DNA of 64,000 bases from Lachnoclostridium sp. Lineage in GTDB: Bacteria > Bacillota > Clostridia > Lachnospirales > Lachnospiraceae. The stretch covers positions 1 through 64,000 of the forward strand of contig JAMPEY010000011.1 of NCBI GenBank assembly GCA_023664665.1. Reading direction: 5' to 3'. The position numbers were made by a program, and so were the translations under genes. Position 1 is the stretch's first letter, and every line of letters starts with the position of its first letter. The notes beneath the pieces are model-generated. The model was not told the origin of the DNA. It searched no databases and saw only the letters and a list, made by a program, of their open reading frames with translations. Positions 16,813-26,600 of this stretch are shown here, piece after piece.

Positions 16813-18351
16813 ATGATAAAAGTTTGCAGTCGTTTTTTAAAATATGCTCATATCGTTCTATTTTCTTTTCTGGCCGTATCTTCACTGCTGGTAACTCAGT
16901 CATGTTTTCCGCCCGGCATTGAGGAATCTCCCAATGCCCCAATATATAAACTTCCTGATAATATATTTCTTCATGCTATATTTATGCTTATTTTCTGCGT
17001 GATGATATATCTGCTCAATCTTTTGGTTAAGCAAAAGCCGTTCCTTGCTGCTCTCTGGCAGAAGCATAAATTGCTGTTTCACTTTATTGCCGCTGTCTGC
17101 GCTTTTTTTGTGGCCTTTTCAATGCTTATGGACGGAACCCGCATGCCATACGGAGATCAGGCTCAGGTTTACGGCGCGGCTATGTATTTTAATTCCGGCA
17201 ATTATATCAATCTTTCACCCGGCGGTTATCTTGACATGTACCCTCATCAGCTCGGATATGTTGCCTTCCTTCAGCTACTGTTCAAACTTACCGGCAGCAA
17301 TTCCTTTTTTATGATTCAGGTAATCAACTGCCTGTTTACAGCCGGAATCGTATTCAGCGCGTGTCTGCTTTTGGATGATTTCACAGATAAAGTTTATTTA
17401 CAAATGATAGGGACGCTTTTAGCGCTTCTATTGCTGCCCCTGTACTGTTTTGCAAACATGCTTTATGGAGATACACCCTCCCTCTTGTTTTCTCTTTTAT
17501 TCCTGCATCATTTTATAAAAGCTCTGCAGAACCCCCGCTGCTCATATTTCATACTATGTGTGCTTGAAATAACTCTTGCCGTACTCTTAAAAAAGAATGC
17601 CATTATAATGCTGTTAGCAGCAGTTATCATCCTGACAATTCATTTGATTATTGTAAAACGCCCTTTGTTTATCCTGCTGCTCTTGGCTTTATGCATACTT
17701 CCCGTCGGTCTGCCAAAACTTCTGGAAGCTCATTACCGCCATGTCAGCGGCTATGAAATCAAAGGCGGGATTCCTGCCATATCATGGATTACAATGGGAA
17801 CTCTGGAAGAAGGAGGCTGCCCCGGATGGTTCAACAATTATCCCGTACCCGCATATTATGAAGCAGGCTTTGACCGACAGCTTGCTGCCGAAAAGGCATT
17901 GGAAAAACTTAGTGAGCGTTTCACTTATTTCAAAGAAGAACCTGTCTATGCCTTGAGCTTCTGGAAGCGTAAAATATGTACCCAGTGGAACGACCCTTTT
18001 TTCAATTCCTATGGTGTTATGCTTACGGATGAAGAACCCCGGCAGGGGATTACCGAATTTATCATTGACCATCACAAAGGTATTTTAACATTTCTGTCAT
18101 TGCTTCAAAATATCACATATTGGGGTGTATTAATTTATCTCATTCTGCGTAAAGATACTACAGAGGCAGATACCTACATGCTTCTGCCGGAAGTATGTAT
18201 TCTCGGTGAATTTTTGTTCAGTATTATCTGGGAAGCCAATTCCCACTGTGTCATTCCCTATTATATTATTATGATTCCCCTTGCATGTATGGGTTGGAAT
18301 GATTTGCTCTCCAAAATAATGTCACACAAGCAGAAATCTATGGTACAATAG
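16813..18351 (+). CDS. GT-C membrane glycosyltransferase (GT39/PMT-like)
   Basis: A 512-residue protein with about eleven membrane helices and a large extracytoplasmic loop after the first helices. The acidic motif MPYGDQAQVYGAAMYF near residue 110 matches the position of the catalytic Asp in GT-C enzymes that use polyprenyl-phosphate sugars. Such enzymes add sugars to wall polymers, lipids or proteins outside the membrane. Good GGAGG upstream. An LCP ligase follows after 56 bp on the same strand and a GtrA flippase-like gene lies convergent, supporting a wall-polymer glycosylation job. Donor and acceptor are unknown. Confidence 0.75.
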   Translation: MIKVCSRFLKYAHIVLFSFLAVSSLLVTQSCFPPGIEESPNAPIYKLPDNIFLHAIFMLIFCVMIYLLNLLVKQKPFLAALWQKHKLLFHFIAAVCAFFVAFSMLMDGTRMPYGDQAQVYGAAMYFNSGNYINLSPGGYLDMYPHQLGYVAFLQLLFKLTGSNSFFMIQVINCLFTAGIVFSACLLLDDFTDKVYLQMIGTLLALLLLPLYCFANMLYGDTPSLLFSLLFLHHFIKALQNPRCSYFILCVLEITLAVLLKKNAIIMLLAAVIILTIHLIIVKRPLFILLLLALCILPVGLPKLLEAHYRHVSGYEIKGGIPAISWITMGTLEEGGCPGWFNNYPVPAYYEAGFDRQLAAEKALEKLSERFTYFKEEPVYALSFWKRKICTQWNDPFFNSYGVMLTDEEPRQGITEFIIDHHKGILTFLSLLQNITYWGVLIYLILRKDTTEADTYMLLPEVCILGEFLFSIIWEANSHCVIPYYIIMIPLACMGWNDLLSKIMSHKQKSMVQ

Positions 18352-18407
18352 AACATATTTGGGGAGAAGCCCAAAGAAATTATTCTAAAGAATATGAGGA
18401 AGTAACT

Positions 18408-19472
18408 ATGGCAAATACCAAAAATACAAGGCGCAGCAAATCATCGAAAGCATTGCCGGATGATTATATAGATGACTGGGATAAGTCTCCCTCTCTTGGG
18501 GGTAAGAAAATTCCCGCCAAAAAACAGCAGAAAATGCGGTGGAAACGCTTTCTGATTACCGTTGTCCTGCTTATTGCATTACTGGGACTTGTACACTATT
18601 GTCTGGTGGCGTCCGTTTATGCCAAGATGAATTACAAGGCAATCGAAAACAAATCCATTACCGATGCGCCCCTTAAAGAAGACGGTGTAATCAATATCCT
18701 GTTAATCGGCAACGATTCCCGCCAAAACGGAGAAGACGGGCGTTCTGATGCCATGATTTTATTGTCCGTCAGTACCAAGACCCAAAAAATTTACATGACT
18801 TCCCTGCTCCGGGATATGTATGTGGAGATTCCGGGGCATGACGGCAACCGCCTGAACGCGGCATATGCTTATGGCGGAGCCGAACTTCTTATGCAAACCA
18901 TTGAGCAAAATCTGGATATTTCCGTAAACCGTTATATGTTGGTGAATTTTGAAGCTTTTGCCAATCTGGTGGATGCGGTGAAGGGCATAGAACTGGAACT
19001 GAGCAGCGAAGAAGTGGCTTATGTCAACGGCTATCTGGAAGAATACAACATTTTGACTAAGCGCCCCGCAGGCACCGATTATATGGACACCTCTTTAAGC
19101 GGAATGCTTCATTTAAACGGTCCCCAAGCCCTTGCTTACACCCGAAACCGATATCTGGGAACGGACTTTGGCAGGACGGAGCGCCAGAGAAAAGTGCTGT
19201 CCGCAGTCATCAAAAAACTTCCCAAAGCCGCCGTCACCAATTCCAAGGAACTGATGGACGGTCTTTTACCTAACTTAACTACCAATCTCACCCAGAACGA
19301 ATGTTACCTGTTAAGCTTCTATGCGCCCAAGCTTCTGACTTATGAGCTTGTACAAAACAGCATTCCTATGGACGGAACTTACAAGAATGCCAACATCAGG
19401 GGCATGGCAGTGCTTGAGGTGGATTTTGACGCCAACAAAAAGTTTATTCGGGAAAATGTTTATGGGAACTAG
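18408..19472 (+). CDS. LytR-CpsA-Psr (LCP) family ligase
   Basis: LCP enzymes transfer undecaprenyl-linked teichoic acid or capsule polymers to peptidoglycan outside the membrane. The 354-residue protein has a basic cytoplasmic N-terminus, one membrane helix (about 46-66) and an LCP domain: INILLIGNDSR, then SLLRDMYVEIPG with the catalytic arginine, RLNAAYAYGG, and YTRNRYLGTDFGRTERQRKVL. The domain is complete and of normal length. It follows the GT-C gene and probably shares its transcript, suggesting that the glycosylated polymer is ligated by this protein. Confidence 0.95.
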   Translation: MANTKNTRRSKSSKALPDDYIDDWDKSPSLGGKKIPAKKQQKMRWKRFLITVVLLIALLGLVHYCLVASVYAKMNYKAIENKSITDAPLKEDGVINILLIGNDSRQNGEDGRSDAMILLSVSTKTQKIYMTSLLRDMYVEIPGHDGNRLNAAYAYGGAELLMQTIEQNLDISVNRYMLVNFEAFANLVDAVKGIELELSSEEVAYVNGYLEEYNILTKRPAGTDYMDTSLSGMLHLNGPQALAYTRNRYLGTDFGRTERQRKVLSAVIKKLPKAAVTNSKELMDGLLPNLTTNLTQNECYLLSFYAPKLLTYELVQNSIPMDGTYKNANIRGMAVLEVDFDANKKFIRENVYGN

Positions 19473-19479
19473 TCACTCG

Positions 19480-19929
19480 TCACTCGGATGGACTGCCTGA
19501 TTTCTTTTTGTCTTTAAACACAAAAAGCTTACTGAACACATAATTTCCAATCACTACCAGCACTGACGATATCACGGTTGCAACGACCAGATGCACCTTG
19601 AAAAGTCCGAATATTTGCATAATCACTTCATCAAGCACCAAGGTGGACACTCGGGAAAGCACAAACTTTGGAATTTCCTCCTTTATGGGATCCGTGCTTT
19701 TAAACACAAATTTCCGATTGGTAGGATAAGCAAAAGCAACTCCCGCTGTCCAATTAATGGCGCTTAACACAAAATTCTGCATGGAAGTAGGGTTCATGGT
19801 ATTGTCATACAATATGGCATTTGCGCCGAATTTTGCGGCAAATGCCACCACGGTTGTCAAACCGCCCACAATCAGATAGACGATGATTTCCTCATATTTG
19901 CGCCAGAGTTCTTTTCCTTTTTCTATCAT
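19480..19929 (-). CDS. GtrA-like membrane protein
   Basis: GtrA-type proteins are small four-helix membrane proteins thought to flip polyprenyl-phosphate sugars for GT-C enzymes. This 149-residue protein has the family pattern VYLIVGGLTTVVAFAAKF in helix 1 and FAYPTNRKFVFK between helices, with a basic tail. The start at 19929 has GGAGG five to six bases upstream; a longer start at 19980 has none. It is convergent with the LCP gene with only 7 bp between stops, and plausibly supplies the sugar carrier for the GT at 16813. Confidence 0.88.
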   Translation of the reverse strand: MIEKGKELWRKYEEIIVYLIVGGLTTVVAFAAKFGANAILYDNTMNPTSMQNFVLSAINWTAGVAFAYPTNRKFVFKSTDPIKEEIPKFVLSRVSTLVLDEVIMQIFGLFKVHLVVATVISSVLVVIGNYVFSKLFVFKDKKKSGSPSE

Positions 19930-20008
19930 TTTATCCTCCAATCCGCCATGGCACAAGCTTATTCCATTATACCGCCCCAAGAAGGTTTGTCAAGTCCGTG
20001 CCTCCTTG

Positions 20009-20040
20009 CGTTTCCGTAGTGCGTTTCCGTAGCTGCGGAA
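20009..20040. repeat. 13-bp tandem repeat with short hairpin
   Basis: GCGTTTCCGTAG occurs twice in tandem (20009-20034), and TTCCG/CGGAA around the second copy can form a small hairpin. It lies between gtrA and the promoter of the ABC transporter. Possible regulator site; role unknown. Confidence 0.6.
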
Positions 20041-20067
20041 AGTCGTTGAGGAAACTCCAAAATGGTA

Positions 20068-20096
20068 TTGACAAATTTTAGGAATTAAGATACTGT
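20068..20096 (+). promoter_or_regulatory. SigA-like promoter of the ABC transporter
   Basis: A perfect TTGACA (20068-20073), 17 bp, TACTGT (20091-20096), 58 bp upstream of the permease start. Confidence 0.8.
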
Positions 20097-20154
20097 ATTC
20101 TTGTAGCCAATAATTTTATGTATTCATCTCTTTATTAATTAACCAGAGGCAGAT

Positions 20155-23145
20155 ATGAAAAAAACGATTACTCTTACCAAATTATCCTTCCTCTACTGGA
20201 AAACACATATAAAGAGAATTATGGCATTGGCTGCCGTCTGCATTTTGGGGGCGGCAGCCCTTTGTTTTTCATGCCTTTATATCCGAAGTGAAAAAGCTTT
20301 TGTGATGGAAAATATGCTTACTCTGCACGGAGATTACGATGCGGTTCTTTATGGCATTGAGGAAGCGGATATCCCTTTGGTTTCGGAGAATGATGCCGTC
20401 ACATCCTATGGTTTTTACCGGGAATTGGGATATGTCGGCATGGAAGGAACCCCACAATATAAAGTGGCATCTTTTCCGGATGAAAAGTCCGCACAAATGT
20501 ATCATATGACCTGTATACAGGGAAACTACCCACAAAATGAAAAAGAAGTTGCCATGGATGCGGACACTGCCAAAAAATTGGGCATCGTTCCCATGGCGGG
20601 ACAGAACATAACATTGACATTGTATGATTTGGCACAACAGAAATTAGAAGAACGGGAATATATGGTTTCTGGCATTTTTGAAGCATCCTCCGCTGATGTC
20701 TATGGCGGATTTTATCGGTATCCCCACGCGGCTATAGAATATGATGTGCCTGCAATTTTTGTTTCGGACAGGGAAAGGAGTTTATTTGACAGCACCCTTA
20801 TCACCACATTTATTCAGGCGGAAACGGAAATCTATCCGCTTGAGACACAGATGGCGCAAGCCGGTTTTCAAAAACTGACCTGTTTTGATATCCCGCCCGG
20901 CAGATCGCAGGCATATTCCAATATATTGGGAATTTCGGGGCATATCAGCAATGCCTATGGGGAACTTAATGTTTCCAATCTGCTTTTGGCCATACGGGAC
21001 GGAAATGTCTGTAAAGATTTTTATTCTGCGGTGCTCATTCCGCTATTTGCAGGCTTTATTCTTGTGATTGTAACGATATCCGTTTTCAGTCTTGTAAGGG
21101 ATATCATCATAGGACGGGCACGGGAAATTGCCATTCTCCGCAGTATCGGTATGACCAAGCAGGGAACTTTTCTTTACCTTTTTGCAGAATTGGCAATTTT
21201 GACAACCCTGTTCCTCATCACGGGAATGATAACGGGCAATGGCTTCCACTACCTTTTGGTCAGAGGAATGAATGCCCTTAACGGCACGGATATCCCTCTC
21301 GGTTTTCATGTCAATGCCTATGTGGCGTCCGTCACTCCGCAGCCATGGCTGTATGCGGCGATGGTCATTGGCGCAAGCAGTGTGGCCGCCATTCTCGTAC
21401 CGCTTTTGAAAATGTCACAAAGCGCTCCCATCTCCGTTTTCAGAATGAAATACCACGAAAAGAAAAATCTGTCGGAACGCCATTTTTCCGATTTTTCAAA
21501 ATGTACATGGAAGACGCTGATAAGCAGGCATATCAAATTCCATGAGAGACCTGTTCTCATCATTATGTGCATCATCATGTGCGCCGCCTTTTTTGGCTAT
21601 AATTATTTTAGGGCATTCACGGATAAAGAAAACAGGGAATACAGCAACGAATTGACGGCAAACGGGCTGAAAGACTGGGATTTTACGGCAAAAAAGAACA
21701 ATATGTCCTATCCTTATACATTCCTGATTGAAAATCATCATGATTATGGAATCGGCGCAGATGCATACAACCGTTTTGCCGATAAGGAATTTGTGGAGGC
21801 ATCTTTTGCGCGCATGGTAAATAAGTCCACCAGACTCGTCTATCCAAAAGACGCTGCACCGGAAGCGGTAATGGAGCTGATGAGCCCCTTTTATCTGCGG
21901 GAATATGAAGCATATGCCGCATCGGAAAATGCCTACGAGCGCACGGAATATGAAGCCGAACAAGCGATGCTGGAGCAGATTGGATATCATACCGACGAAA
22001 ACATCTATGCGCTCCCGACCATAGGCATGCCGACGGAGGAATTTGCAGCTCTTTCTCCGTATATCAAAGACGGTGAAATTAACATGGAAAAAATGAAAAG
22101 CGGCGAGGAAGTCCTACTTGTGGTTCCCGCCAATATGGAAGCCGTTACGGCGGAGGCATTTCATGCGGGCAATACTGTTCCCCTTAGCGATATTGTGCTT
22201 TCCGCAGAGGAAGAAAATTATTCTTTTTCCTCGATATCTCCTTTTGAATGCACCGAGCCTGCCTACCTCAACTATGTGGAAGACCCCTCTTTTGGAGTTA
22301 TTGTGCGCTATGCATCTTTTGCATTCGGAACAAGAAAGGATTTTAACACAAAGATTGGGGCGGTGGTTGTCTTGGATGAGGAAGAACACTATCAAAAATA
22401 TCTGCTGCCTTGCAGCGAATTGAGCGGATTGGGCAAAGACAGCGATACCGTTTATGCCCCCTGCATACTATGCCTGCCGGATACCTTTGCAGGCTGGGGA
22501 CTGCCGGACAGACTCTTTACAGAAGTAAAGTTTCGGGTGACGGACAGCGAAAAGTTATCAACGGCAAATGCATTGTTTTATGAAACCATCGGCGGCTGCA
22601 GCGGTCTTACCTTTGCTTCCTCTTTTGAGATTAAGGAAAAAATGAAAACAAATGCCGGAAACACCATGACCATTTACTATATTATGATTCTCACATTGAT
22701 ATTTTTGGGAATGATTGCTGTCGGGATTAAATTTTACAGCCGAATAAAGCTTAACTCACGGACGATTGCAAGGCTTCGGGCAATCGGAATGTCACTTCCG
22801 CAGATAGAAAGCCTGATTCTGAGACAGAACATCCTTTATCCGCTAATCGGCGGAGTCCTGTCACTGATTCCGACCTTTCTGTGCCAAATGCTTTTTGATT
22901 ATATCAAAAGACAGATTGATTCCGGTATATGGAGCGGTATCACCGTCATCACAAATGGAGGCGGCGGAATTCCTTGGTATCATAATGTACCGTTTCGCTA
23001 CAACCTTTTTGGTTATCATCCGGTATTGGTACTACTGGCAATCGTGCTTATTTTTGAAATTTTGATGCTTTTGGCAACGATACCACAGATATTATATATG
23101 AGAAAGCAGAGACTTGCGGAAATGATTGATATGGACTCTTTCTAA
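20155..23145 (+). CDS. FtsX-type ABC transporter permease
   Basis: A 996-residue permease with two FtsX units. The first has a helix at 22-45, an extracytoplasmic region of about 240 residues and three helices near 290-420; the second, a helix near 470-485, a long extracytoplasmic domain (about 490-830) and three final helices. This layout is typical of large MacB/LolE/BceB-type permeases that export peptides or lipoproteins or act in peptide-antibiotic defence. The conserved FtsX element REIAILRSIGMTKQG (about 323) is repeated in the second half as RTIARLRAIGMSLPQ. The ATPase follows after 18 bp. No two-component system is adjacent, so the BceRS-like regulation common for this type is not seen here. 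Confidence 0.88.
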   Translation: MKKTITLTKLSFLYWKTHIKRIMALAAVCILGAAALCFSCLYIRSEKAFVMENMLTLHGDYDAVLYGIEEADIPLVSENDAVTSYGFYRELGYVGMEGTPQYKVASFPDEKSAQMYHMTCIQGNYPQNEKEVAMDADTAKKLGIVPMAGQNITLTLYDLAQQKLEEREYMVSGIFEASSADVYGGFYRYPHAAIEYDVPAIFVSDRERSLFDSTLITTFIQAETEIYPLETQMAQAGFQKLTCFDIPPGRSQAYSNILGISGHISNAYGELNVSNLLLAIRDGNVCKDFYSAVLIPLFAGFILVIVTISVFSLVRDIIIGRAREIAILRSIGMTKQGTFLYLFAELAILTTLFLITGMITGNGFHYLLVRGMNALNGTDIPLGFHVNAYVASVTPQPWLYAAMVIGASSVAAILVPLLKMSQSAPISVFRMKYHEKKNLSERHFSDFSKCTWKTLISRHIKFHERPVLIIMCIIMCAAFFGYNYFRAFTDKENREYSNELTANGLKDWDFTAKKNNMSYPYTFLIENHHDYGIGADAYNRFADKEFVEASFARMVNKSTRLVYPKDAAPEAVMELMSPFYLREYEAYAASENAYERTEYEAEQAMLEQIGYHTDENIYALPTIGMPTEEFAALSPYIKDGEINMEKMKSGEEVLLVVPANMEAVTAEAFHAGNTVPLSDIVLSAEEENYSFSSISPFECTEPAYLNYVEDPSFGVIVRYASFAFGTRKDFNTKIGAVVVLDEEEHYQKYLLPCSELSGLGKDSDTVYAPCILCLPDTFAGWGLPDRLFTEVKFRVTDSEKLSTANALFYETIGGCSGLTFASSFEIKEKMKTNAGNTMTIYYIMILTLIFLGMIAVGIKFYSRIKLNSRTIARLRAIGMSLPQIESLILRQNILYPLIGGVLSLIPTFLCQMLFDYIKRQIDSGIWSGITVITNGGGGIPWYHNVPFRYNLFGYHPVLVLLAIVLIFEILMLLATIPQILYMRKQRLAEMIDMDSF

Positions 23146-23163
23146 AGGAGGATACGGCGGATT

Positions 23164-23838
23164 ATGAAAGAAACAGCGCTTAGAACAGAACATTTGTGCA
23201 AAACATATGAGGTAGGAAAACAGAAAGTGGAGGCGCTTAAGGATGTTTCCCTTTCCATAGAAAAAGGAAGCTTTGTCGCACTGATCGGCACCAGCGGCAG
23301 CGGAAAATCTACGCTTATGCACCTTTTAGGCGGGTTGGATGTACCCACATCCGGCAAGGTCTATATCCATGATATATGCTTGTCGGACTGCAAAGAAAGA
23401 CAGCTTGCGGCAGCAAGACGGGACGAAATCGGATTTGTATTCCAAAATTTTTCCCTCTTGGAGGAATTGAGCATAAAAGAAAATATTGTCCTTCCCACGC
23501 TGCTTGCCTCCGGCCGGGTCGATGAAAACTATATCCATGAGCTGATGGAACAATTGGGAATCGCTGACAGAGCAGAACATACGCCCACACAGTTAAGCGG
23601 CGGACAGCAGCAAAGGGCTGCGATTGCCAGAGCGCTTGCCAATGATCCCTCCATTATTTTGTGTGATGAGCCTACGGGAAACCTGGACCGGAAAACCAGT
23701 GCGGAAGTCATGGAGCTTTTACATAAAATACATAAAACCTACCATAAAACATGCCTTGTCGTTACACATGACAAAACTGTGGCAGAAGGCGCCGACTATA
23801 TATTAAGAATGGAAGACGGCAAAATCTCCCATTCCTAA
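23164..23838 (+). CDS. ABC transporter ATP-binding protein (MacB/BceA type)
   Basis: The ATPase partner of the permease encoded just upstream. The 224-residue protein has Walker A GTSGSGKST, a Q-loop FVFQNFSLLEELS, the signature LSGGQQQRAAIARAL, Walker B IILCDEPTGNLD and the H-loop VVTHD. The LSGGQQQR and DEPTGNLD wording is typical of the MacB/LolD/BceA group. Length is normal. Its stop is 14 bp from that of a convergent dehydrogenase gene. Confidence 0.95.
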   Translation: MKETALRTEHLCKTYEVGKQKVEALKDVSLSIEKGSFVALIGTSGSGKSTLMHLLGGLDVPTSGKVYIHDICLSDCKERQLAAARRDEIGFVFQNFSLLEELSIKENIVLPTLLASGRVDENYIHELMEQLGIADRAEHTPTQLSGGQQQRAAIARALANDPSIILCDEPTGNLDRKTSAEVMELLHKIHKTYHKTCLVVTHDKTVAEGADYILRMEDGKISHS

Positions 23839-23852
23839 TGTATTCCTATTTT

Positions 23853-24821
23853 TTACAGGTCACTCACTATGTTGCGTTCCTCGCCTCTCTGGAATGCTTT
23901 AATATTCTCATATACACCCTCCACACATCTCATGCGGGCTTCCACGCTGCCCCATGCCAAGTGGGGCGTGATAATAATCTGATTGCTGTCTTTTAACTTG
24001 CTCAAAGGATTGGACAGCTCCAAGGGCTCCTTCTCCAATACATCCAGCCCTGCCGCCGTAATCTCTCCCGCGGTCAGCGCATCGTACAAATCCGTATTGT
24101 TTACCACTGCGCCCCTTGCCACATTAATCAAAACGGCAGACTTTTTCATCTTCCGCAGAGCTTCCCTGTCGATAAAATTCCGGGATAAATCGCTCAACGG
24201 ACAATGCAGGGAAAGAAAATCGCTCTCCGCAAGCAAAGTCTCCTTGTCCACCCTCCTATACTCCGTGCAGGCGCTTTTTCCCGTGACGGAATAGAAAATC
24301 ACCTTGCATCCGAAAGCTTCGGCTATCTGCGCCACTTTTCTGCCGATGTTGCCCATGCCCACAATACCCCAGGTTTTTCCGCATAATTCATAAAAAGGCA
24401 CATCAAAATTGGAAAATCTGTCCTGTGCGCTGTATGCGCCGGATTTGACATAAGTGTCATAATGTGCCAGTTTCTGACTCAGTGCAAGCGCCAGCGTAAA
24501 AGTATGCTGCGCCACCATATCCGTAGAATAATTCACTACATTTGTCACACGGATTCCTCTTGCGCTGCAATATGCCAAATCACAGTTATCATAGCCCGTG
24601 GCAAACTCACATATCAGCTTCACATTGGGGGCATCCTTAAGGCTCTCCTCATTCATGGGGGATTTATTTGCCACGATAATATCCGCATTCTTTACCCGTT
24701 CCTTCACTTCCTCTATGGTCACGGTGTTCCTGTAATAAGTCACATTCCCCAATTCCTGAAAACAATCCACGGAAATATCCGGTCCCACGCTGTTACGCTC
24801 CAACACCACAATGTTCATCAT
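23853..24821 (-). CDS. D-2-hydroxyacid dehydrogenase
   Basis: NAD(P)-dependent oxidoreductase acting on 2-hydroxy or 2-keto acids (lactate, glycerate or hydroxypyruvate types). The 322-residue protein has the Rossmann motif GKTWGIVGMGNIGRKVAQIA, a catalytic Arg in LINVARGAVVN, a Glu in the GLDVLEKEPL region and the catalytic His in ITPHLAWGS. Substrate cannot be fixed from sequence. The start at 24821, or the adjacent ATG at 24818, matches the family N-terminus MNIVVLER; a longer start at 24908 would run through the hairpin at 24864-24902. Confidence 0.93.
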   Translation of the reverse strand: MMNIVVLERNSVGPDISVDCFQELGNVTYYRNTVTIEEVKERVKNADIIVANKSPMNEESLKDAPNVKLICEFATGYDNCDLAYCSARGIRVTNVVNYSTDMVAQHTFTLALALSQKLAHYDTYVKSGAYSAQDRFSNFDVPFYELCGKTWGIVGMGNIGRKVAQIAEAFGCKVIFYSVTGKSACTEYRRVDKETLLAESDFLSLHCPLSDLSRNFIDREALRKMKKSAVLINVARGAVVNNTDLYDALTAGEITAAGLDVLEKEPLELSNPLSKLKDSNQIIITPHLAWGSVEARMRCVEGVYENIKAFQRGEERNIVSDL

Positions 24822-24863
24822 AATCGTCATGCCTTTCTCACATTTTCCAATGATACAGAAACA

Positions 24864-24902
24864 GGACTGCCGCACGAGGTAAAACGCCCTATGCCGCAGT
24901 CC
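24864..24902 (-). terminator. Hairpin between pgi and the dehydrogenase gene
   Basis: GGACTGC and GCAGTCC pair across a 25-nt partly structured loop. On the minus strand it follows the pgi stop (24934) by about 30 bp and is followed by TGTTTCTG, a weak U-rich tract. It could be the pgi terminator or a leader hairpin of the downstream gene. Confidence 0.5.
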
Positions 24903-24933
24903 CATCAACCTTCTTTTTAAAAATCGGAAATCC

Positions 24934-26283
24934 TTACAATCTCTTTAACAGCTCTTCTCTCTGTGCTTCATAGCCGGGCTTGCCGAGCAGGGCAAACATA
25001 TTTTTCTTGTAGCTCTCCACGCCGGGCTGGTTGAAAGGATTCACCCCAAGCAGATAACCGCTTACGCCGCAGGCGAACTCAAAGAAGTAGAACAGCTCTC
25101 CCAGATAAAACTCGTTTACCTCCGGTATATTTACCACAAAGTTAGGCACCTGACCGTCCGTGTGTGCCAAAAGCGTACCGTTCATAGCGCTCTTATTCAC
25201 AAAATCAACGGTCTTTCCTGCCAGATAGTTCAAGCCGTCCAAATCCACAGGCTCTTCACCGATGATAATCTCTTCTCTGGACTGCTCCACATTGAGAACC
25301 GTCTCAAACATGATTCTTGCGCCATCCTGAATGAACTGACCCATGGAATGCAAATCCGTGGTCAAATCCACACTTGCAGGGAACAGACCTTTCTGGTCCT
25401 TACCCTCGCTCTCGCCGTAAAGCTGCTTCCACCACTCGCTTACATAATGTACAGCAGGCTCATAGTTTGCCAGAATCTCCACTTTCTTGCCCTTGCGCAG
25501 TAAAATATTACGAAGCGCTGCGTACTGCAAAGCGTCATTGCTCTCAAAATCATTCTCCAGAGCGCGCTTTCTGCCGCTTGCCGCTCCCTCCATTAATTTA
25601 TCGATATCAGCGCCGCTGACTGCAATGGGCAGAAGACCTACGGCAGTAAGTACGGAAAAACGCCCGCCTACATCATCGGGAACCACAAAAGTCTCATAGC
25701 CCTCTTCATCCGCCAGATTCTTTAAACTTCCCCGTGCTTTGTCGGTGGTTGCATAGATTCTCTTTGCCGCGCCTTCCTTGCCGTATTTTTTCTCCAATTT
25801 CTCTTTAAATACGCGGAACGCAATAGCAGGCTCCGTGGTTGTACCGGACTTGGAAATCATGTTGATGGAAAAGTCCCTGTCCCCCACCACATCCATAAGA
25901 TGCTTTAAATAGGTAGAGCTGATGGAATTGCCGCAGAAATAAATCTCCGGAGCCTTGCGCACACTCTTGTCCACCACATTGTAAAAGCTGTGGCTCAAAA
26001 ACTCGATTGCCGCTCTTGCTCCCAGATAAGAACCGCCGATGCCGATTACCAAAAGCACTTCGGAATCACTCTGGATTTTCTTTGCCGCTTCTTTGATTCT
26101 GGCAAACTCTTCTTTGTCATAATCCACAGGAAGGTCAATCCAGCCCAAAAAATCATTTCCCGCGCCATTTTTGGATACCAATACTTCCTTGGCGTCCAAG
26201 GTCAGCTTTTTCATGTACCCGATTTCTTCATTGGAAATAAAAGAACCTGTTTTGGAATAATCAAATGTAACCTGTTTACTCAT
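24934..26283 (-). CDS. pgi: Glucose-6-phosphate isomerase
   Basis: Interconverts glucose-6-phosphate and fructose-6-phosphate in glycolysis and gluconeogenesis. The 449-residue length fits the short bacterial form. Landmarks are [17 protein letters not shown], the phosphate-binding [31 protein letters not shown], and [18 protein letters not shown] with the active-site lysine. The start at 26283 is supported by AGGAGC eight bases upstream; in-frame extension to 26415 would cross the promoter. It is transcribed from its own promoter (26332-26360), away from the neighbouring fic fragment. Confidence 0.97.
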   Translation of the reverse strand: MSKQVTFDYSKTGSFISNEEIGYMKKLTLDAKEVLVSKNGAGNDFLGWIDLPVDYDKEEFARIKEAAKKIQSDSEVLLVIGIGGSYLGARAAIEFLSHSFYNVVDKSVRKAPEIYFCGNSISSTYLKHLMDVVGDRDFSINMISKSGTTTEPAIAFRVFKEKLEKKYGKEGAAKRIYATTDKARGSLKNLADEEGYETFVVPDDVGGRFSVLTAVGLLPIAVSGADIDKLMEGAASGRKRALENDFESNDALQYAALRNILLRKGKKVEILANYEPAVHYVSEWWKQLYGESEGKDQKGLFPASVDLTTDLHSMGQFIQDGARIMFETVLNVEQSREEIIIGEEPVDLDGLNYLAGKTVDFVNKSAMNGTLLAHTDGQVPNFVVNIPEVNEFYLGELFYFFEFACGVSGYLLGVNPFNQPGVESYKKNMFALLGKPGYEAQREELLKRL

Positions 26284-26309
26284 ACCTTTTGCTCCTTTTC
26301 CACTTTTCC

Positions 26310-26323
26310 GGTGCCGTAGCACC
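26310..26323 (-). promoter_or_regulatory. Stable tetraloop hairpin in the pgi leader
   Basis: On the minus strand GGTGC-TACG-GCACC forms a 5-bp stem closed by a UACG loop, a member of the exceptionally stable UNCG class. It lies just after the predicted transcription start and about 27 bp before the pgi ATG, where it may protect the 5' end. Confidence 0.55.
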
Positions 26324-26331
26324 TTTCTTAT

Positions 26332-26360
26332 AGTGTAGCAAAATTGTATGGTAAATTCAA
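26332..26360 (-). promoter_or_regulatory. SigA-like promoter of pgi
   Basis: On the minus strand TTGAAT (26360-26355), 17 bp, TACACT (26337-26332), about 50 bp upstream of the pgi start. Confidence 0.7.
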
Positions 26361-26600
26361 GATAAATCGTCTGCCATCGGAATGCTTTCTGAAACCGGTT
26401 GAACCTGTCTGCCAACTGCTAATTCTTATCCTGATAAAGGTGGGATGATGATAAACATCCAAGCATGGCTGTTTTAATTTTATCATAATTTTAATAATGA
26501 GTATATTAATATTGACAATGAGTAAATTATATTATAATATTTAATTGCATCGTTGCGGATTGATATGAGTAAGTTAAATCATTAAATGAGGATATTGAAT

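Noticed and set aside
20155..23838. BceRS-type two-component system next to the ABC transporter
   Set aside because: Searched both flanks (gtrA and a dehydrogenase); no kinase or regulator present.
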